A stretch of DNA of 45,300 nt from the IMG/VR virus record IMGVR_UViG_3300034096_000720, positions 1-45,300 of that record; one strand, given 5' to 3'. The position numbers and the translations under genes are program-made. This stretch comes from a virus. This document shows positions 31,177 to 40,108 of the stretch, piece after piece. How positions within the stretch are numbered: position 1 is the stretch's first letter; each line of letters starts with the position of its first letter. The notes under the pieces are model-generated. The model did not search any database. It had not been told where the DNA came from and worked only from the letters and a program-made list of their open reading frames with translations.

Positions 31177-31453
31177 TAGGGGATCGGATTGGCACAAGGT
31201 AAGAAATAAGTATTTAGAAAAGTATCCAACTTGTGCATCTTGTTTAGAAGTCGATCCCAAAGTTTTACAGATTCATCATGTAATACCTTTTTCAGTAAAT
31301 GAAAATTTAGAATATGATGAATCTAATTTAATAACGCTTTGCCGTGAATGTCATTTTCTTTTTGGTCATTTAAAAAATTGGCGATCTTTTAATAAGTGGT
31401 GTCGAACAGATTGCAAAACAATGTCTGAAAGAATAAGGAATAGACCATGTTAA
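31160..31453 (+). CDS. HNH endonuclease ORF without a usual start codon
   Basis: The frame ending at 31453 encodes a typical phage HNH nuclease: DWHKVRNKYLEKYPTC, then a CASC pair, VLQIHHVIPF (catalytic His region), NLITLCRECHFLFGH and NWRSFNKW. It has no ATG, GTG or TTG between the in-frame stop at 31157-31159 and the CASC region. AGGGG at 31178-31182 sits where a ribosome site would be. Expression by +1 frameshifting from the preceding gene, a rare start codon, a sequence error in the T7 run or loss of the start are all possible. Such nucleases often aid packaging or mobile DNA. Confidence 0.6.
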   Translation, partial: FRFFCNRGSDWHKVRNKYLEKYPTCASCLEVDPKVLQIHHVIPFSVNENLEYDESNLITLCRECHFLFGHLKNWRSFNKWCRTDCKTMSERIRNRPC

Positions 31454-32073
31454 ACATCGTTTTATTAGTGTTTCTTCAAATACCTACTATAGACCTACCC
31501 GCAAAGGTATCCGGTCAAATAGGTGCTTTTATAACGATCCCTGCAAGAACAGAAGCGAAATCTGTAAAATGGGTTTCGGTTGATAAGGGATTGAATATTT
31601 TCCCTGTTGATCTTCTTAAAGATTCAAAAACCTTGATTGTTACGGCTCAATCTGAAGGTTCTTACAGAGTGTTTGCCTATGCTGGAAATGAATTTGGGCC
31701 TTCTGATCCAGCATTTACAACAGTTTTAATTGGTGAAAATCCTGAACCTATTCCAGTTAATCCAACCGATTCAGATATTACAAAAGCAGCATCAAAGGAA
31801 GATAAAGAAAAAGTAAAATGGTTATCAATGTTCTATTCTCAATTGTCTACGGATATCCAAAAACCTGAATATGAAACTTTAGGAAGTGTTTTTAAAACAG
31901 CTAAAAAAACAATTGATGATAAATTTAAACCTGAAGAATTATCTAATCTAAGAAGTGTTATCGGTAAAAGGTTAAATGAAAAACTTCCTAAAGATTCTGA
32001 ATTAAAACTTACACAAGATGTTAAGGATTTATTAACATCAACATTTCTACAAATTTCTAAGGAGTTAAAATAA
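31447..32073 (+). CDS. Ig-like secreted-type protein
   Basis: 208 residues. A short hydrophobic start (MLNIVLLVFLQ) may act as a weak export or anchor signal. Residues about 18-95 look like an Ig-like beta domain (VSGQIGAFITIPARTEAKSV, SYRVFAYAGNEFGPSDP). A proline-rich hinge and a charged helical part follow. I recall similar phage proteins in planctomycete-related data, but function is unknown. It lies before the papain-like protease gene, to which it is coupled (TAATG). Confidence 0.6.
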   Translation: MLNIVLLVFLQIPTIDLPAKVSGQIGAFITIPARTEAKSVKWVSVDKGLNIFPVDLLKDSKTLIVTAQSEGSYRVFAYAGNEFGPSDPAFTTVLIGENPEPIPVNPTDSDITKAASKEDKEKVKWLSMFYSQLSTDIQKPEYETLGSVFKTAKKTIDDKFKPEELSNLRSVIGKRLNEKLPKDSELKLTQDVKDLLTSTFLQISKELK

Positions 32074-33032
32074 TGGATGAACCATTTGGAGGTTTTAAAA
32101 AACCTGTAAAAGTTGCAAACAAATTTGGTTGGTTTCCGATTGAATTCCAACCTCAAGAACTTCAAGATAAATTTAATGCAACATTAGTTCCATTTATGAT
32201 TTCAGGGGAAGATGTTGAAGCAAAAGAAGCTTTGTTATATAAGGTAGTTAATAAAGCTTGTGGCTATGATTTTTTCCCTTGGAATCAAAAAACTGGTTCT
32301 TGTGTTGCTCAAGGTGCTTTGGCAATGTTAGCCACATTGCAAGCTGTTGAAATCGTAACACTAGGACAATCTTACGAAGAATTTAGAATTCCATTCATTT
32401 TATATAACTATGGTCAATCTAGATCCCGTGGTGGTCTTCGTGGTAGTGGGGAAGGTTCTTTTGGTTCATCAATGGCAGAATCATTAAATGAAGATGGTTG
32501 CCCTCCCCTAGATCCTAGTTACCCTCAACCAATTAAAGAATCTGATGGTTCTTTCACATTTGGTGCTGCTGCTGAAATGGCTTGGTCAAATGGAGATAAA
32601 CCACCAATCAATTTAAAAGATAAAGCTAAACATTTTAAAATAGAATCAACAAGTAAACTTGTAAATGCTTTACAAGTCAAGCAAGCTTTGACGCATGGAT
32701 ATCCAATAACCATTGCTTCTAGTTGGTGGGGATTTAGTGATTTAAAAGTTAAACCATCTGGAACACCATCAATTCAATTAGCTTCAAGAAATCAATCTTG
32801 GGGGCATCAACAATCATGTTTGGGATTTACTACACATCCTGAATTTGGTCTAATATTCCTAATCCAGAATTCTTGGGGTAATTCTCATGGAACATCACCC
32901 GGTAATTTTGGAGAACCAAAGGGATCATATTGGATAAATGAATCTGATATGGATCGAATTTGCAAAGAAGAAGTGTTTTCTTTTTCAAATTTTGACGGGT
33001 ATCCAGCAAGAATTATTGACTGGAATTTGTAA
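32073..33032 (+). CDS. Papain-like cysteine peptidase (C1 type)
   Basis: 319 residues with the C1 peptidase triad in order: C77 in NQKTGSCVAQG (oxyanion Gln at 72), H245 in WGHQQSC and N266 in QNSWGN. The region around residues 115-140 is Gly/Ser-rich, as in the family's substrate loop. Papain-like peptidases are unusual in phages. Placed after the holin-like and Ig-like genes, it might act in lysis, envelope penetration or structural protein processing. No signal peptide or transmembrane segment is seen, so where it acts is unclear. An AAGGAG site precedes the ATG. Confidence 0.8.
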   Translation: MDEPFGGFKKPVKVANKFGWFPIEFQPQELQDKFNATLVPFMISGEDVEAKEALLYKVVNKACGYDFFPWNQKTGSCVAQGALAMLATLQAVEIVTLGQSYEEFRIPFILYNYGQSRSRGGLRGSGEGSFGSSMAESLNEDGCPPLDPSYPQPIKESDGSFTFGAAAEMAWSNGDKPPINLKDKAKHFKIESTSKLVNALQVKQALTHGYPITIASSWWGFSDLKVKPSGTPSIQLASRNQSWGHQQSCLGFTTHPEFGLIFLIQNSWGNSHGTSPGNFGEPKGSYWINESDMDRICKEEVFSFSNFDGYPARIIDWNL

Positions 33033-33053
33033 CTTTTTTGAAAGGATTCAGCA

Positions 33054-33245
33054 ATGTTTTCATTAATTTTGGCGGTTGGTTTTGCAATTGATTTACCTGT
33101 TCGTGGTGGTAGCTGTTCTGGTGGTCAATGCTCTGCTGTAACAGTTGAGAAGAAAATTGAAAAGAAGGTTGAAATAAAAGTTCAATCTAATAATCGTAGT
33201 AGGTTCGGGAAAATTAAATCCCGTTTTGTTCGTTCGTGTTCCTAA
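33054..33245 (+). CDS. Small secreted-type protein
   Basis: 63 residues. A short hydrophobic start (MFSLILAVGFAIDLP), then a Gly/Ser/Cys segment (RGGSCSGGQCSAV), then a lysine-rich part (KKIEKKVEIKVQ) and a basic end. It looks like an exported or membrane-linked peptide, perhaps a partner of the protease before it. GGAT-type ribosome site. No family recognised. Confidence 0.5.
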   Translation: MFSLILAVGFAIDLPVRGGSCSGGQCSAVTVEKKIEKKVEIKVQSNNRSRFGKIKSRFVRSCS

Positions 33246-33260
33246 TGAAAGGGTGTTTTT

Positions 33261-33518
33261 ATGAATCCTCAAATGATGGGTGGTCAACCGGGAATTCCTG
33301 TTGCACATCCTTCCCTAGATATTTTCGCAAGATTTATCAAAGGGGAAGCAACTAGGGAAGAAGCTGTAAATGCTTTTGCTGATTATGTAATGACTGGTAT
33401 CAGGGGAATTCCTGTTCCAGAAATTGATTTAGCAAAATCTGTTTTATCTACTGAATCTGGTAATTTCATGCAATATCCCCAAGTGATTCAATGTATGGCT
33501 TTGCTGATTAAGGGTTAA
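33261..33518 (+). CDS. Small hypothetical protein
   Basis: 85 residues, mostly helical, with a Met/Gly/Pro-rich N-terminus and LDIFARFIKGEATREEAVNAF. No family recognised. AAAGGG lies before the ATG. It ends just before a strong terminator. Confidence 0.6.
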   Translation: MNPQMMGGQPGIPVAHPSLDIFARFIKGEATREEAVNAFADYVMTGIRGIPVPEIDLAKSVLSTESGNFMQYPQVIQCMALLIKG

Positions 33519-33543
33519 TAAATGGGGTTATTTTAAGTTATAA

Positions 33544-33574
33544 TAGAACACTAGATTGTTAGTGTTCTATTTTT
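33544..33574 (+). terminator. Intrinsic terminator
   Basis: 10-bp stem TAGAACACTA (33544-33553) and TAGTGTTCTA (33560-33569), 6-base loop, T-run 33570-33574. It separates the small-gene cluster from the large fibre-type genes. Confidence 0.92.
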
Positions 33575-33590
33575 ATTTAAGGCAAAAATC

Positions 33591-34991
33591 ATGCGAATAC
33601 AACCTGTACAGGGAAGCGGAAGTAATGTTGGCTTTGATGCTGCTACAGGTTCTATTACAATTTCAAATGAAGGTTTAACACCATTTGTTTACCTAAGGGT
33701 AAATAACAAAATACCTTTTCGTGGTGTAACTGTAACTAATGGCGGTGCTGGTTATGAAGAAATTCCTGATGTAACTATTTCCGGTGGCGGTGGTACAGGT
33801 GCAACTGCAAAAGCATACATCAACAATGGTGTTGTTACATCAATAGCATTAGTTAATGAAGGTTCTGGATATACAGAAGATGCAGATGTTTACATAGATC
33901 CTCCAACCGGAGAAGATGGAGTCCAAGCTGAAGCAACAGCAGTTCTTGAAGGTGCATCAGGATATTATTTATTTTATGATTTCTATGAAGTATCTTGGAA
34001 CGGTACAGATTTTGAGGAAGTTATTGGTGGTTTGTTCGCTGATTTTGATACTAGAGAAACTTGTCCTAAACTTTATGCAATGCCTTACGATATCGATGAA
34101 CCAACTAATCAAGGTAATTTTGCTGGCAATGTAGGTGTATCAGGTCAAGGTTTAGTTTATGTTTCTAGATATCGTGGTACAGATTCAACTGATGGTAGAG
34201 ATGTTTACGAATTCCTTAGAAGTTTAGATCCTTCTTCAAAATGCTTTGTAACTATAGAGGAAACAGGAATTCAGAACGGATATTATCCCGCTGCTGGATT
34301 TGATACACTTTCTCAATCTTCCGCAAACATGGGTTTGTTTTGGGCTAAAGATATTAACGGTGGTGAATTAGTTTCTGGAAGAAATTATGTTGGTTACTAT
34401 GTTGGAACATCTTTTAACCCATATCCAAGTGATCCAATAAATTCTGATCCAAGGCCGATAGTAACTTTATTAAATTCGCTTGTTGCCGGGCCAACAGGTA
34501 TTACTGTTGTTACGGATACAACTTGTGTAAATGGAGTTCTTGCAAATACTTATGCAACTATTTATCCATCTGAAACATTACAGATTGCTGAAGACACAAA
34601 GAAAAGTTTTATAAGTTTAAATGATACTCCTTCTTCTTATGCTGGTGTTGCAAACTATTATGTTGCTGTTAATCCAACTGCAACAGGTTTAAGTTTTACA
34701 TCTACTTTACCTTCTTCAACTGTTATTCCTTCAATGTCTTTTATTAATTTAAAAGATTGCCCTAGTTCTTATTCTGGAACAGCAAGCAAAATAGTTACTT
34801 CAACAGGAAACGGTTTAACATTTACAACCGCTGCATTTACTACACCAACAGATTCTTCAATCATACCTAAACAGGGTGTATTAAATTCAACGATACAATT
34901 TAAACTTGTTAATGACGAATTAACTCCCGGTGCAAATAAATATTACGGAACTAATTCAGCGGGTGTTAAAGGTTGGTATGATCTACCATAG
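33591..34991 (+). CDS. Tail protein with glycine-rich beta repeat
   Basis: 466 residues. Near residues 45-95 it carries a repeat with pattern [20 protein letters not shown] then GATAKAYI, G-x-V-x-S-I, shared with the next gene. The C-terminal half has two copies of a common fibre unit ([17 protein letters not shown] and [16 protein letters not shown]). Low charge and many Ser/Thr/Gly/Tyr fit a surface fibre or tail tip protein. Its ribosome site is AAGG, 10 bases before the ATG, after the terminator. Confidence 0.7.
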   Translation: MRIQPVQGSGSNVGFDAATGSITISNEGLTPFVYLRVNNKIPFRGVTVTNGGAGYEEIPDVTISGGGGTGATAKAYINNGVVTSIALVNEGSGYTEDADVYIDPPTGEDGVQAEATAVLEGASGYYLFYDFYEVSWNGTDFEEVIGGLFADFDTRETCPKLYAMPYDIDEPTNQGNFAGNVGVSGQGLVYVSRYRGTDSTDGRDVYEFLRSLDPSSKCFVTIEETGIQNGYYPAAGFDTLSQSSANMGLFWAKDINGGELVSGRNYVGYYVGTSFNPYPSDPINSDPRPIVTLLNSLVAGPTGITVVTDTTCVNGVLANTYATIYPSETLQIAEDTKKSFISLNDTPSSYAGVANYYVAVNPTATGLSFTSTLPSSTVIPSMSFINLKDCPSSYSGTASKIVTSTGNGLTFTTAAFTTPTDSSIIPKQGVLNSTIQFKLVNDELTPGANKYYGTNSAGVKGWYDLP

Positions 34992-34999
34992 GGGAAATA

Positions 35000-37900
35000 A
35001 TGGCATATAGACCTACAAACAATATTAAAGAAAATGTAATTCATCGAAATACAATCTTTGATGGTCAAGGAATGGTATCTTGTTGCACTTGTGGATATTG
35101 CATTAAAAGAAATGAAGAAGCAACTTTAGAACTAACTAATTTTAAAGCAGCACCCTCAATTGTTAATGAGAATTCTATTGGATCAACAATAATAGAATTT
35201 TCTGATTATATGATTCCAGTAGCAAACAGCAGTTTTAATGGATATGTTTTAACACCAAATCCAATACCACAAAGTGAAAACCCAACAGGTTTAGCAGATG
35301 GATTAACTTATTATCCATTTTTAAACTGCGATGGAGAAACAACACAAAGAGCATATTTATATTATGATGTTTATTATGGGCAATTATACCCTCAAAGTTA
35401 TTGGAAAATGCCATCTTATCCAAATGAAAAAACCGCCCATCCTTATGGTGTTTCTGTTGAAATTGGAACAGATGGATTATTTTTTAATAATCAAAATCTT
35501 TTTTATTTTACTTATTTTTATGAAAATGGATTTTCAAAAAATTCTTATTTAAATAAATTTAATTATTCAAATGGGAATAATTCTGGTTCATACGATCTTT
35601 TTTTAAATTACATAACTAATCATGATTTTAGTGTTGATGGAATTAACGCTGATACAGAATGTACAAATAATGTATTAAAAATAATAGATCCTGTTTTTTA
35701 TCTTGATGTTAGTGGATATTCTTTTTCTTATTTGCATCCTGATTATAATCTTGTTTATTCTAATTTAAATATATATCCAAACAGTAGTACAATAATAGAT
35801 CCCCAATGTCCTACTGGATCTCAAGTTTTTTGGTCTTATGATTTTTTTACAAGATCAAATACACCTATATACAAAGATGGATATATTTTAAATAATTTTA
35901 GCATTAATAAAAATGGAACTTTTTCATCTAGATTAAGTGTAATTAATAAAAACATAGGATGGTATCAAGAATTTATGTCAATTTATCTCTATCCATATTG
36001 GGTACAAACAAAAAGAGAATCAAGATATTTTGTATCAGCTTACCCAATAATGGCTTCTACTTTTTTTGATAATCAAACTTTAAATACTTATGGAAAAAAT
36101 GGAGTTTTTTCAGACCCTTATATTAGTTATTCTCAATATAACTATTATGATATTTGTGGAAATCTTGAAGAAGTTTTTTTTGGAATTTATAAAACACCTA
36201 TTTATTTTGGTGATTATATTTACAATTATTATGATGCTCCAAATCAACCAACACTTCCATTAAGTTATACAGCTTCAAAAACAAATAGAACCCAAATGTT
36301 AACTACTACAGATTCAACAGGTAGAACAACATTAACAATTAAAAATGTTTTATGGACTGGTAAAACACTTTTAACAAATAATTATGTTCATAATTCTGTA
36401 CCTATAGTTACTATTTCTGGTGGTGAAGGAACTGGTGCTACAGCAAGGGCAACTATTAACGGTGGTAAAGTAATATCACTATTAATTGTAAATAGTGGTT
36501 CTGGTTATACATCTGCTCCTATAGTTACTATTTCTGGTGGTAGTGGAACAGGTGCAACTGCATCTGCAACTATTTTTAATGGTTCAATTCAATCTTTAAA
36601 TGTAACTAATGGGGGTACAGGTTATAATAGTCCTAAACTTGCATTAGGTACAATCCCCTTATACTATGACGCAATTTTAAAAGGTGGTTTTGAATCTGAT
36701 ATTATTGTTTCTTTTCAAAGTGTTCCATATTGTCAGTTGATAAATATTCCAGACAGATTAAAAAAAGTTACTGAAATAAAAGTTAATTTTGAAAACTACG
36801 AAAAAATACCTCAATCAAATATGATTAATTATGATATGGCATTAAGATATTTTCAAGATACCCCTTTAGTTGGTTTAGGTGCTGCAAATTATACACCGCA
36901 AATGTTTAATCAATCTATGATACAAATGGCTTTTACATTTCAAGGATATTCTTTAGGTGGGTTTTTTAGTCCATATTCATATTATGGAATTCAAGAATTT
37001 GAAAACATTGCTTTTTTACCCCCTAATGTAAATGAAAATAATGAGTTTTTTGTTAGAAAAGATTCAGCATCAAACACATATTTTAATGTAATAAAGAAAA
37101 ATATAATTGAAATAGATCCTCCTGAACTTGTTTCTTATGTTGCAAAAGCTGGAAGGGTTTATCCTGATTTTGGTGTTCCTGATAGATTCAAAAGTTGTTT
37201 ATTAATTAACGGTGATCCTGATGTTTGGAAAACAGGAAATGAAGTTCAATTTATTGGATTAGATTACTTAGTTACTAATGGTGGTTCTGGGTATACATAT
37301 GTTCCTACTGTTACACTTTCTGGCGGTGGTGGTACTGGTGCAACCGCAACTGCAACTATTAGCGGTGGTAAAGTTGTAGCTGTAACAGTTGTTAACAAAG
37401 GAAAGAATTATACATCAAATAAAAATGTAGTTATTTCAGGTGGTGGCGGTAATGGTGCAACTGCTGTAGATATAACTTTTACCCCGTTTTATTCTATCTA
37501 CATGGAAGAAATTAAAGATGAAAAGCAGACTGCTGGACAATCATTAATTAGAATTGCAACAACTTTGCAAAATGCGAATGATGGAATTTATATTCCTAAT
37601 GTTGGATTAGAAACACTATACAAAGATAAAAGTTTATCAGTTAAATTTCTTTCAAATTATAAAGATGTATCAATTAATAATTTGCCAAGATATGAAAATG
37701 TAAACCCAAACAATATTGATATAACTAATGTTAATGCAGATATTCTAGGTGCTTCATATTCTTCAAGTATTAATTATCCAACTTCATTTAATAGTAAATT
37801 TAATTTTTCTTTTTCTACATCAGGTACAGGTGGTTTTTATGATGACCCTAGACAATTAATTATAAAGTTTTCTATGCCAGCATCTTTTCCTAATAATCCA

Positions 37901-38443
37901 ATATATTTAGAAAATTTTAGTTTTGATGGCCCTACATGGTATATAGATACCAATATAAATCGAAATTTTGAAATTATATCATTAAGCCCATTAAAAATAA
38001 AATATTTTAAAATGAAATTTGATAACTATCACAATACAAATGCAAGAACTTATTATTCATTTTTTTATTACAATTTTCCAAGAACAAATATAAATGTAAC
38101 ATTTCCTTGGTCTGATATTGAATCTAATTTAAGTGGTGCATTACTTTTGGGTTTTCAATGTGATGTAATTATTGAAGAAGTTGTAAACGAATTTATTGAA
38201 GAAGCATTGCCACTTGAATTTAATCAAATTCTTGAAGGTGTTCAATATATTGAAACATCAAACTTGATGAATTCCAGAACACCAATGCAAATGATTAACC
38301 CTGAGCAATGCGAACACATTGGAAAAGTAATCGACAGGAAAGATTGTAACTGCCCTAAAAAGTGGGTTAGGTTATGTGATGTTCATGGGAAAACGGACTG
38401 GAAGAAATGTATGCAATGCAAAGATTTTAAAGTGTCTGAATAA
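35000..38443 (+). CDS. Large receptor-binding-type tail protein
   Basis: 1147 residues, rich in Asn, Tyr, Ser and Phe, very low in charge. Residues about 470-550 and 755-830 carry the same glycine-rich beta repeat as the previous gene ([20 protein letters not shown] type). The N-terminus has a Cys cluster (CCTCGYC near 28-34) and the last 45 residues a second ([19 protein letters not shown], then C-x2-H-G, C-x2-C) that could bind metal. It is probably a receptor-binding or tail spike protein; no polysaccharide lyase motif was identified. AGGGG before the ATG. Confidence 0.68.
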   Translation: MAYRPTNNIKENVIHRNTIFDGQGMVSCCTCGYCIKRNEEATLELTNFKAAPSIVNENSIGSTIIEFSDYMIPVANSSFNGYVLTPNPIPQSENPTGLADGLTYYPFLNCDGETTQRAYLYYDVYYGQLYPQSYWKMPSYPNEKTAHPYGVSVEIGTDGLFFNNQNLFYFTYFYENGFSKNSYLNKFNYSNGNNSGSYDLFLNYITNHDFSVDGINADTECTNNVLKIIDPVFYLDVSGYSFSYLHPDYNLVYSNLNIYPNSSTIIDPQCPTGSQVFWSYDFFTRSNTPIYKDGYILNNFSINKNGTFSSRLSVINKNIGWYQEFMSIYLYPYWVQTKRESRYFVSAYPIMASTFFDNQTLNTYGKNGVFSDPYISYSQYNYYDICGNLEEVFFGIYKTPIYFGDYIYNYYDAPNQPTLPLSYTASKTNRTQMLTTTDSTGRTTLTIKNVLWTGKTLLTNNYVHNSVPIVTISGGEGTGATARATINGGKVISLLIVNSGSGYTSAPIVTISGGSGTGATASATIFNGSIQSLNVTNGGTGYNSPKLALGTIPLYYDAILKGGFESDIIVSFQSVPYCQLINIPDRLKKVTEIKVNFENYEKIPQSNMINYDMALRYFQDTPLVGLGAANYTPQMFNQSMIQMAFTFQGYSLGGFFSPYSYYGIQEFENIAFLPPNVNENNEFFVRKDSASNTYFNVIKKNIIEIDPPELVSYVAKAGRVYPDFGVPDRFKSCLLINGDPDVWKTGNEVQFIGLDYLVTNGGSGYTYVPTVTLSGGGGTGATATATISGGKVVAVTVVNKGKNYTSNKNVVISGGGGNGATAVDITFTPFYSIYMEEIKDEKQTAGQSLIRIATTLQNANDGIYIPNVGLETLYKDKSLSVKFLSNYKDVSINNLPRYENVNPNNIDITNVNADILGASYSSSINYPTSFNSKFNFSFSTSGTGGFYDDPRQLIIKFSMPASFPNNPIYLENFSFDGPTWYIDTNINRNFEIISLSPLKIKYFKMKFDNYHNTNARTYYSFFYYNFPRTNINVTFPWSDIESNLSGALLLGFQCDVIIEEVVNEFIEEALPLEFNQILEGVQYIETSNLMNSRTPMQMINPEQCEHIGKVIDRKDCNCPKKWVRLCDVHGKTDWKKCMQCKDFKVSE

Positions 38444-38447
38444 AACT

Positions 38448-38480
38448 TTTCCCCCTGACGCAATTCTACTTTGGGGGAAA
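38448..38480. terminator. Hairpin between converging genes
   Basis: TTTCCCCC (38448-38455) pairs with GGGGGAAA (38473-38480), 8-bp stem, 17-base loop. A-rich sequence lies to the left, but there is no real T-run to the right, so it would mainly act on the minus strand, if at all. It lies between the large tail gene and the converging minus-strand pair. Confidence 0.5.
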
Positions 38481-38540
38481 TTCGCCTCAGGAAATTGCTA
38501 AAACAAGTCCTAGAATTATTCAGACACAAAACCAATTATA

Positions 38541-38852
38541 TCAACCTTGTTTCTTTTCGTCTTCATCAATTACAGAATTATGTAAAACGATCCCGCCCGG
38601 CCGCATGGATTTCATTAATCCATCTGTAGGAGAACCCATAATGATTTCAATTTCATGTTTATCATCATGTCTGCAGTCTAATGTAGTTTGCATCTTTAAC
38701 GCTTCTAACAGCATTTTAGCAGCTTTTACATTACCTTGCCTTGTTTTTCTTGTAAGCATATCTACAATTAGTTGAATGTGTCCTTTAGTAATACACATTG
38801 CATATTCACGCTTGAGATCAGCAATATGTCTGTAGTATGGGTTTAAATACAT
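38541..38852 (-). CDS. Hypothetical protein in a minus-strand pair
   Basis: 103 residues. Helical first half (HIADLKREYAMCITKGHIQLI, RQGNVKAAKMLLEALK), then a His/Asp stretch (DCRHDDKHE) that may bind metal. No family recognised. AAGGA lies about 12 bases before the ATG. It follows the other minus-strand gene directly and sits between the late structural block and the terminase genes. Confidence 0.6.
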   Translation of the reverse strand: MYLNPYYRHIADLKREYAMCITKGHIQLIVDMLTRKTRQGNVKAAKMLLEALKMQTTLDCRHDDKHEIEIIMGSPTDGLMKSMRPGGIVLHNSVIDEDEKKQG

Positions 38853-38854
38853 GA

Positions 38855-39394
38855 TTATTTTTTCCTTGTACCTCTGACTGATTTCATTCGTATTTTTGTA
38901 GGAATGTAATTGAATCCTGATTTCTTTAATTGTCCCTTCCTTAATTGCTTATTCCCTATTCTTCCTGTTGAAGTTGTTTTACTTCTTCTTTTTATTTTTG
39001 ATTTACCATGATTTTTTCTTGATACGATTGAATAATCTTTTAAAGCTGGTGTTCCTACACCATACCAATAAATCTTTCCTCCCCTAGCCTTCTTATCGAT
39101 CCATGTAACAAAAACCTTCTGACCTACCCTTGGATAGATGTAAGCAACAGATCCTGTTTTTACACGCATTACAACGGATCCTGATTGGCTATTCTCGATT
39201 GGGAAATATTCTAAAACTTCCATCCATCTTGAATTAATCTTTTTAGGTATACCTACATACTCTTTGCCTAGTTTAACAATCTTACTAGGATTACCTAATC
39301 CACCTTTAGAGAAAACATCAGACCTTCTACGAATCAAACTTTTGGCTTTGATTACATTTTTAAGCTTTTCAATCGTAGAATATAAATCAGCCAT
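38855..39394 (-). CDS. Basic hypothetical protein
   Basis: 179 residues, very basic (many Lys and Arg in the last 50: HGKSKIKRRSKTTSTGR, RKGQLKKS, RGTRKK). A central beta-rich part (VVMRVKTGSVAYIYPRVGQK, KIYWYGVG) may be a small folded domain. The basic tail suggests DNA or RNA binding, but no motif proves it. AGGGAT precedes the ATG. It diverges from the terminase genes. Confidence 0.65.
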   Translation of the reverse strand: MADLYSTIEKLKNVIKAKSLIRRRSDVFSKGGLGNPSKIVKLGKEYVGIPKKINSRWMEVLEYFPIENSQSGSVVMRVKTGSVAYIYPRVGQKVFVTWIDKKARGGKIYWYGVGTPALKDYSIVSRKNHGKSKIKRRSKTTSTGRIGNKQLRKGQLKKSGFNYIPTKIRMKSVRGTRKK

Positions 39395-39395
39395 A

Positions 39396-39423
39396 TTTAC
39401 AATATCCCTATAAATGTTAAAAT
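39396..39423 (+). promoter_or_regulatory. Promoter candidate for the terminase genes
   Basis: -35 TTTACA (39396-39401) and -10 TAAAAT (39418-39423), 16-bp spacer, about 40 bp before the ATG at 39465. A short palindrome TGTTA-ATAA-TAACA (39430-39443) follows just after, a possible operator. Confidence 0.5.
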
Positions 39424-39464
39424 AATTATTGTTAATAATAACATTATTTTAAAGGTAAGTAAAT

Positions 39465-39653
39465 ATGCTAGAAAAAGCAGGTGCAGATTGGATGGTTGAA
39501 GCTATTTTAGCTTTTGAACAAAAAGATCATCCTAAGAGTGTAGCAGCAAGTTTAATCTATATTTCTGAAACTTTAGAAATGATGAGAATGCTTTTAGATC
39601 CTGAAACTCCAGAAGGTGTAGAATTCCCTGGCGGGAAGGAATTTCCTACATGA
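39465..39653 (+). CDS. Small hypothetical protein before small terminase
   Basis: 62 residues, helical and acidic (MVEAILAFEQKDHPKSVAAS, ETLEMMRMLLDP). No family recognised. AAAGG lies before the ATG. Its stop overlaps the next start (ATGA). Position suggests a packaging accessory role. Confidence 0.6.
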   Translation: MLEKAGADWMVEAILAFEQKDHPKSVAASLIYISETLEMMRMLLDPETPEGVEFPGGKEFPT

Positions 39654-40108
39654 TCGAACCAGATACATTTTATGAGATGTTAGAAAATATCCAACATGGT
39701 GTTGATATTAAACTTGCTATGAAAGCATTTGGAGTTTCTAAAAATGATTTAGAACATTGGCACAAAGTCGAATGTATTAAAGCAAAAGCACAAGCCACAA
39801 TAGCAATGCAGAAAATAATTAACGAACACGGTGCTGAGGATTGGAGAGCAATGCAATGGATCATTGAAAGAAATAACAAGGCAAAAGAAAATGAGCAAAA
39901 CATCGAAATCGCAATTAACAAACAAATTGCTAAAGAATTGGCAAAAGGTATTATTGAATCCGGCTTTACAGGATCAGTTAGATCAAATAAAGATTCTGAA
40001 GGACTTTCGGGAAGCGAACAGGAAGGTTATTCAGATCCCGAAGAACCCTCGGGCGTATTGCGATTACCTGAAAATAAAATTAACAAATCAACAGATGGAA
40101 ATTTTTGA
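39650..40108 (+). CDS. Terminase small subunit-like protein
   Basis: 152 residues. The first 95 residues look like a small terminase DNA-binding region: a helical start (FYEMLENIQHGVDIKLAMKAFGVSKNDLEHW, helix-turn-helix-like) and a helical body ending DWRAMQWIIERNNK. The last 45 residues (Gly/Ser/Glu-rich) are read from the same DNA as the start of the large terminase gene in another frame and look unstructured. It recognises phage DNA and stimulates the large subunit in related systems. Position directly before terL supports the call. Confidence 0.65.
   Translation: MIEPDTFYEMLENIQHGVDIKLAMKAFGVSKNDLEHWHKVECIKAKAQATIAMQKIINEHGAEDWRAMQWIIERNNKAKENEQNIEIAINKQIAKELAKGIIESGFTGSVRSNKDSEGLSGSEQEGYSDPEEPSGVLRLPENKINKSTDGNF

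Noticed and set aside
33539-33544. TATAAT promoter -10 before 33591
   Set aside because: It overlaps the terminator stem and has no matching -35 at 16-18 bp.
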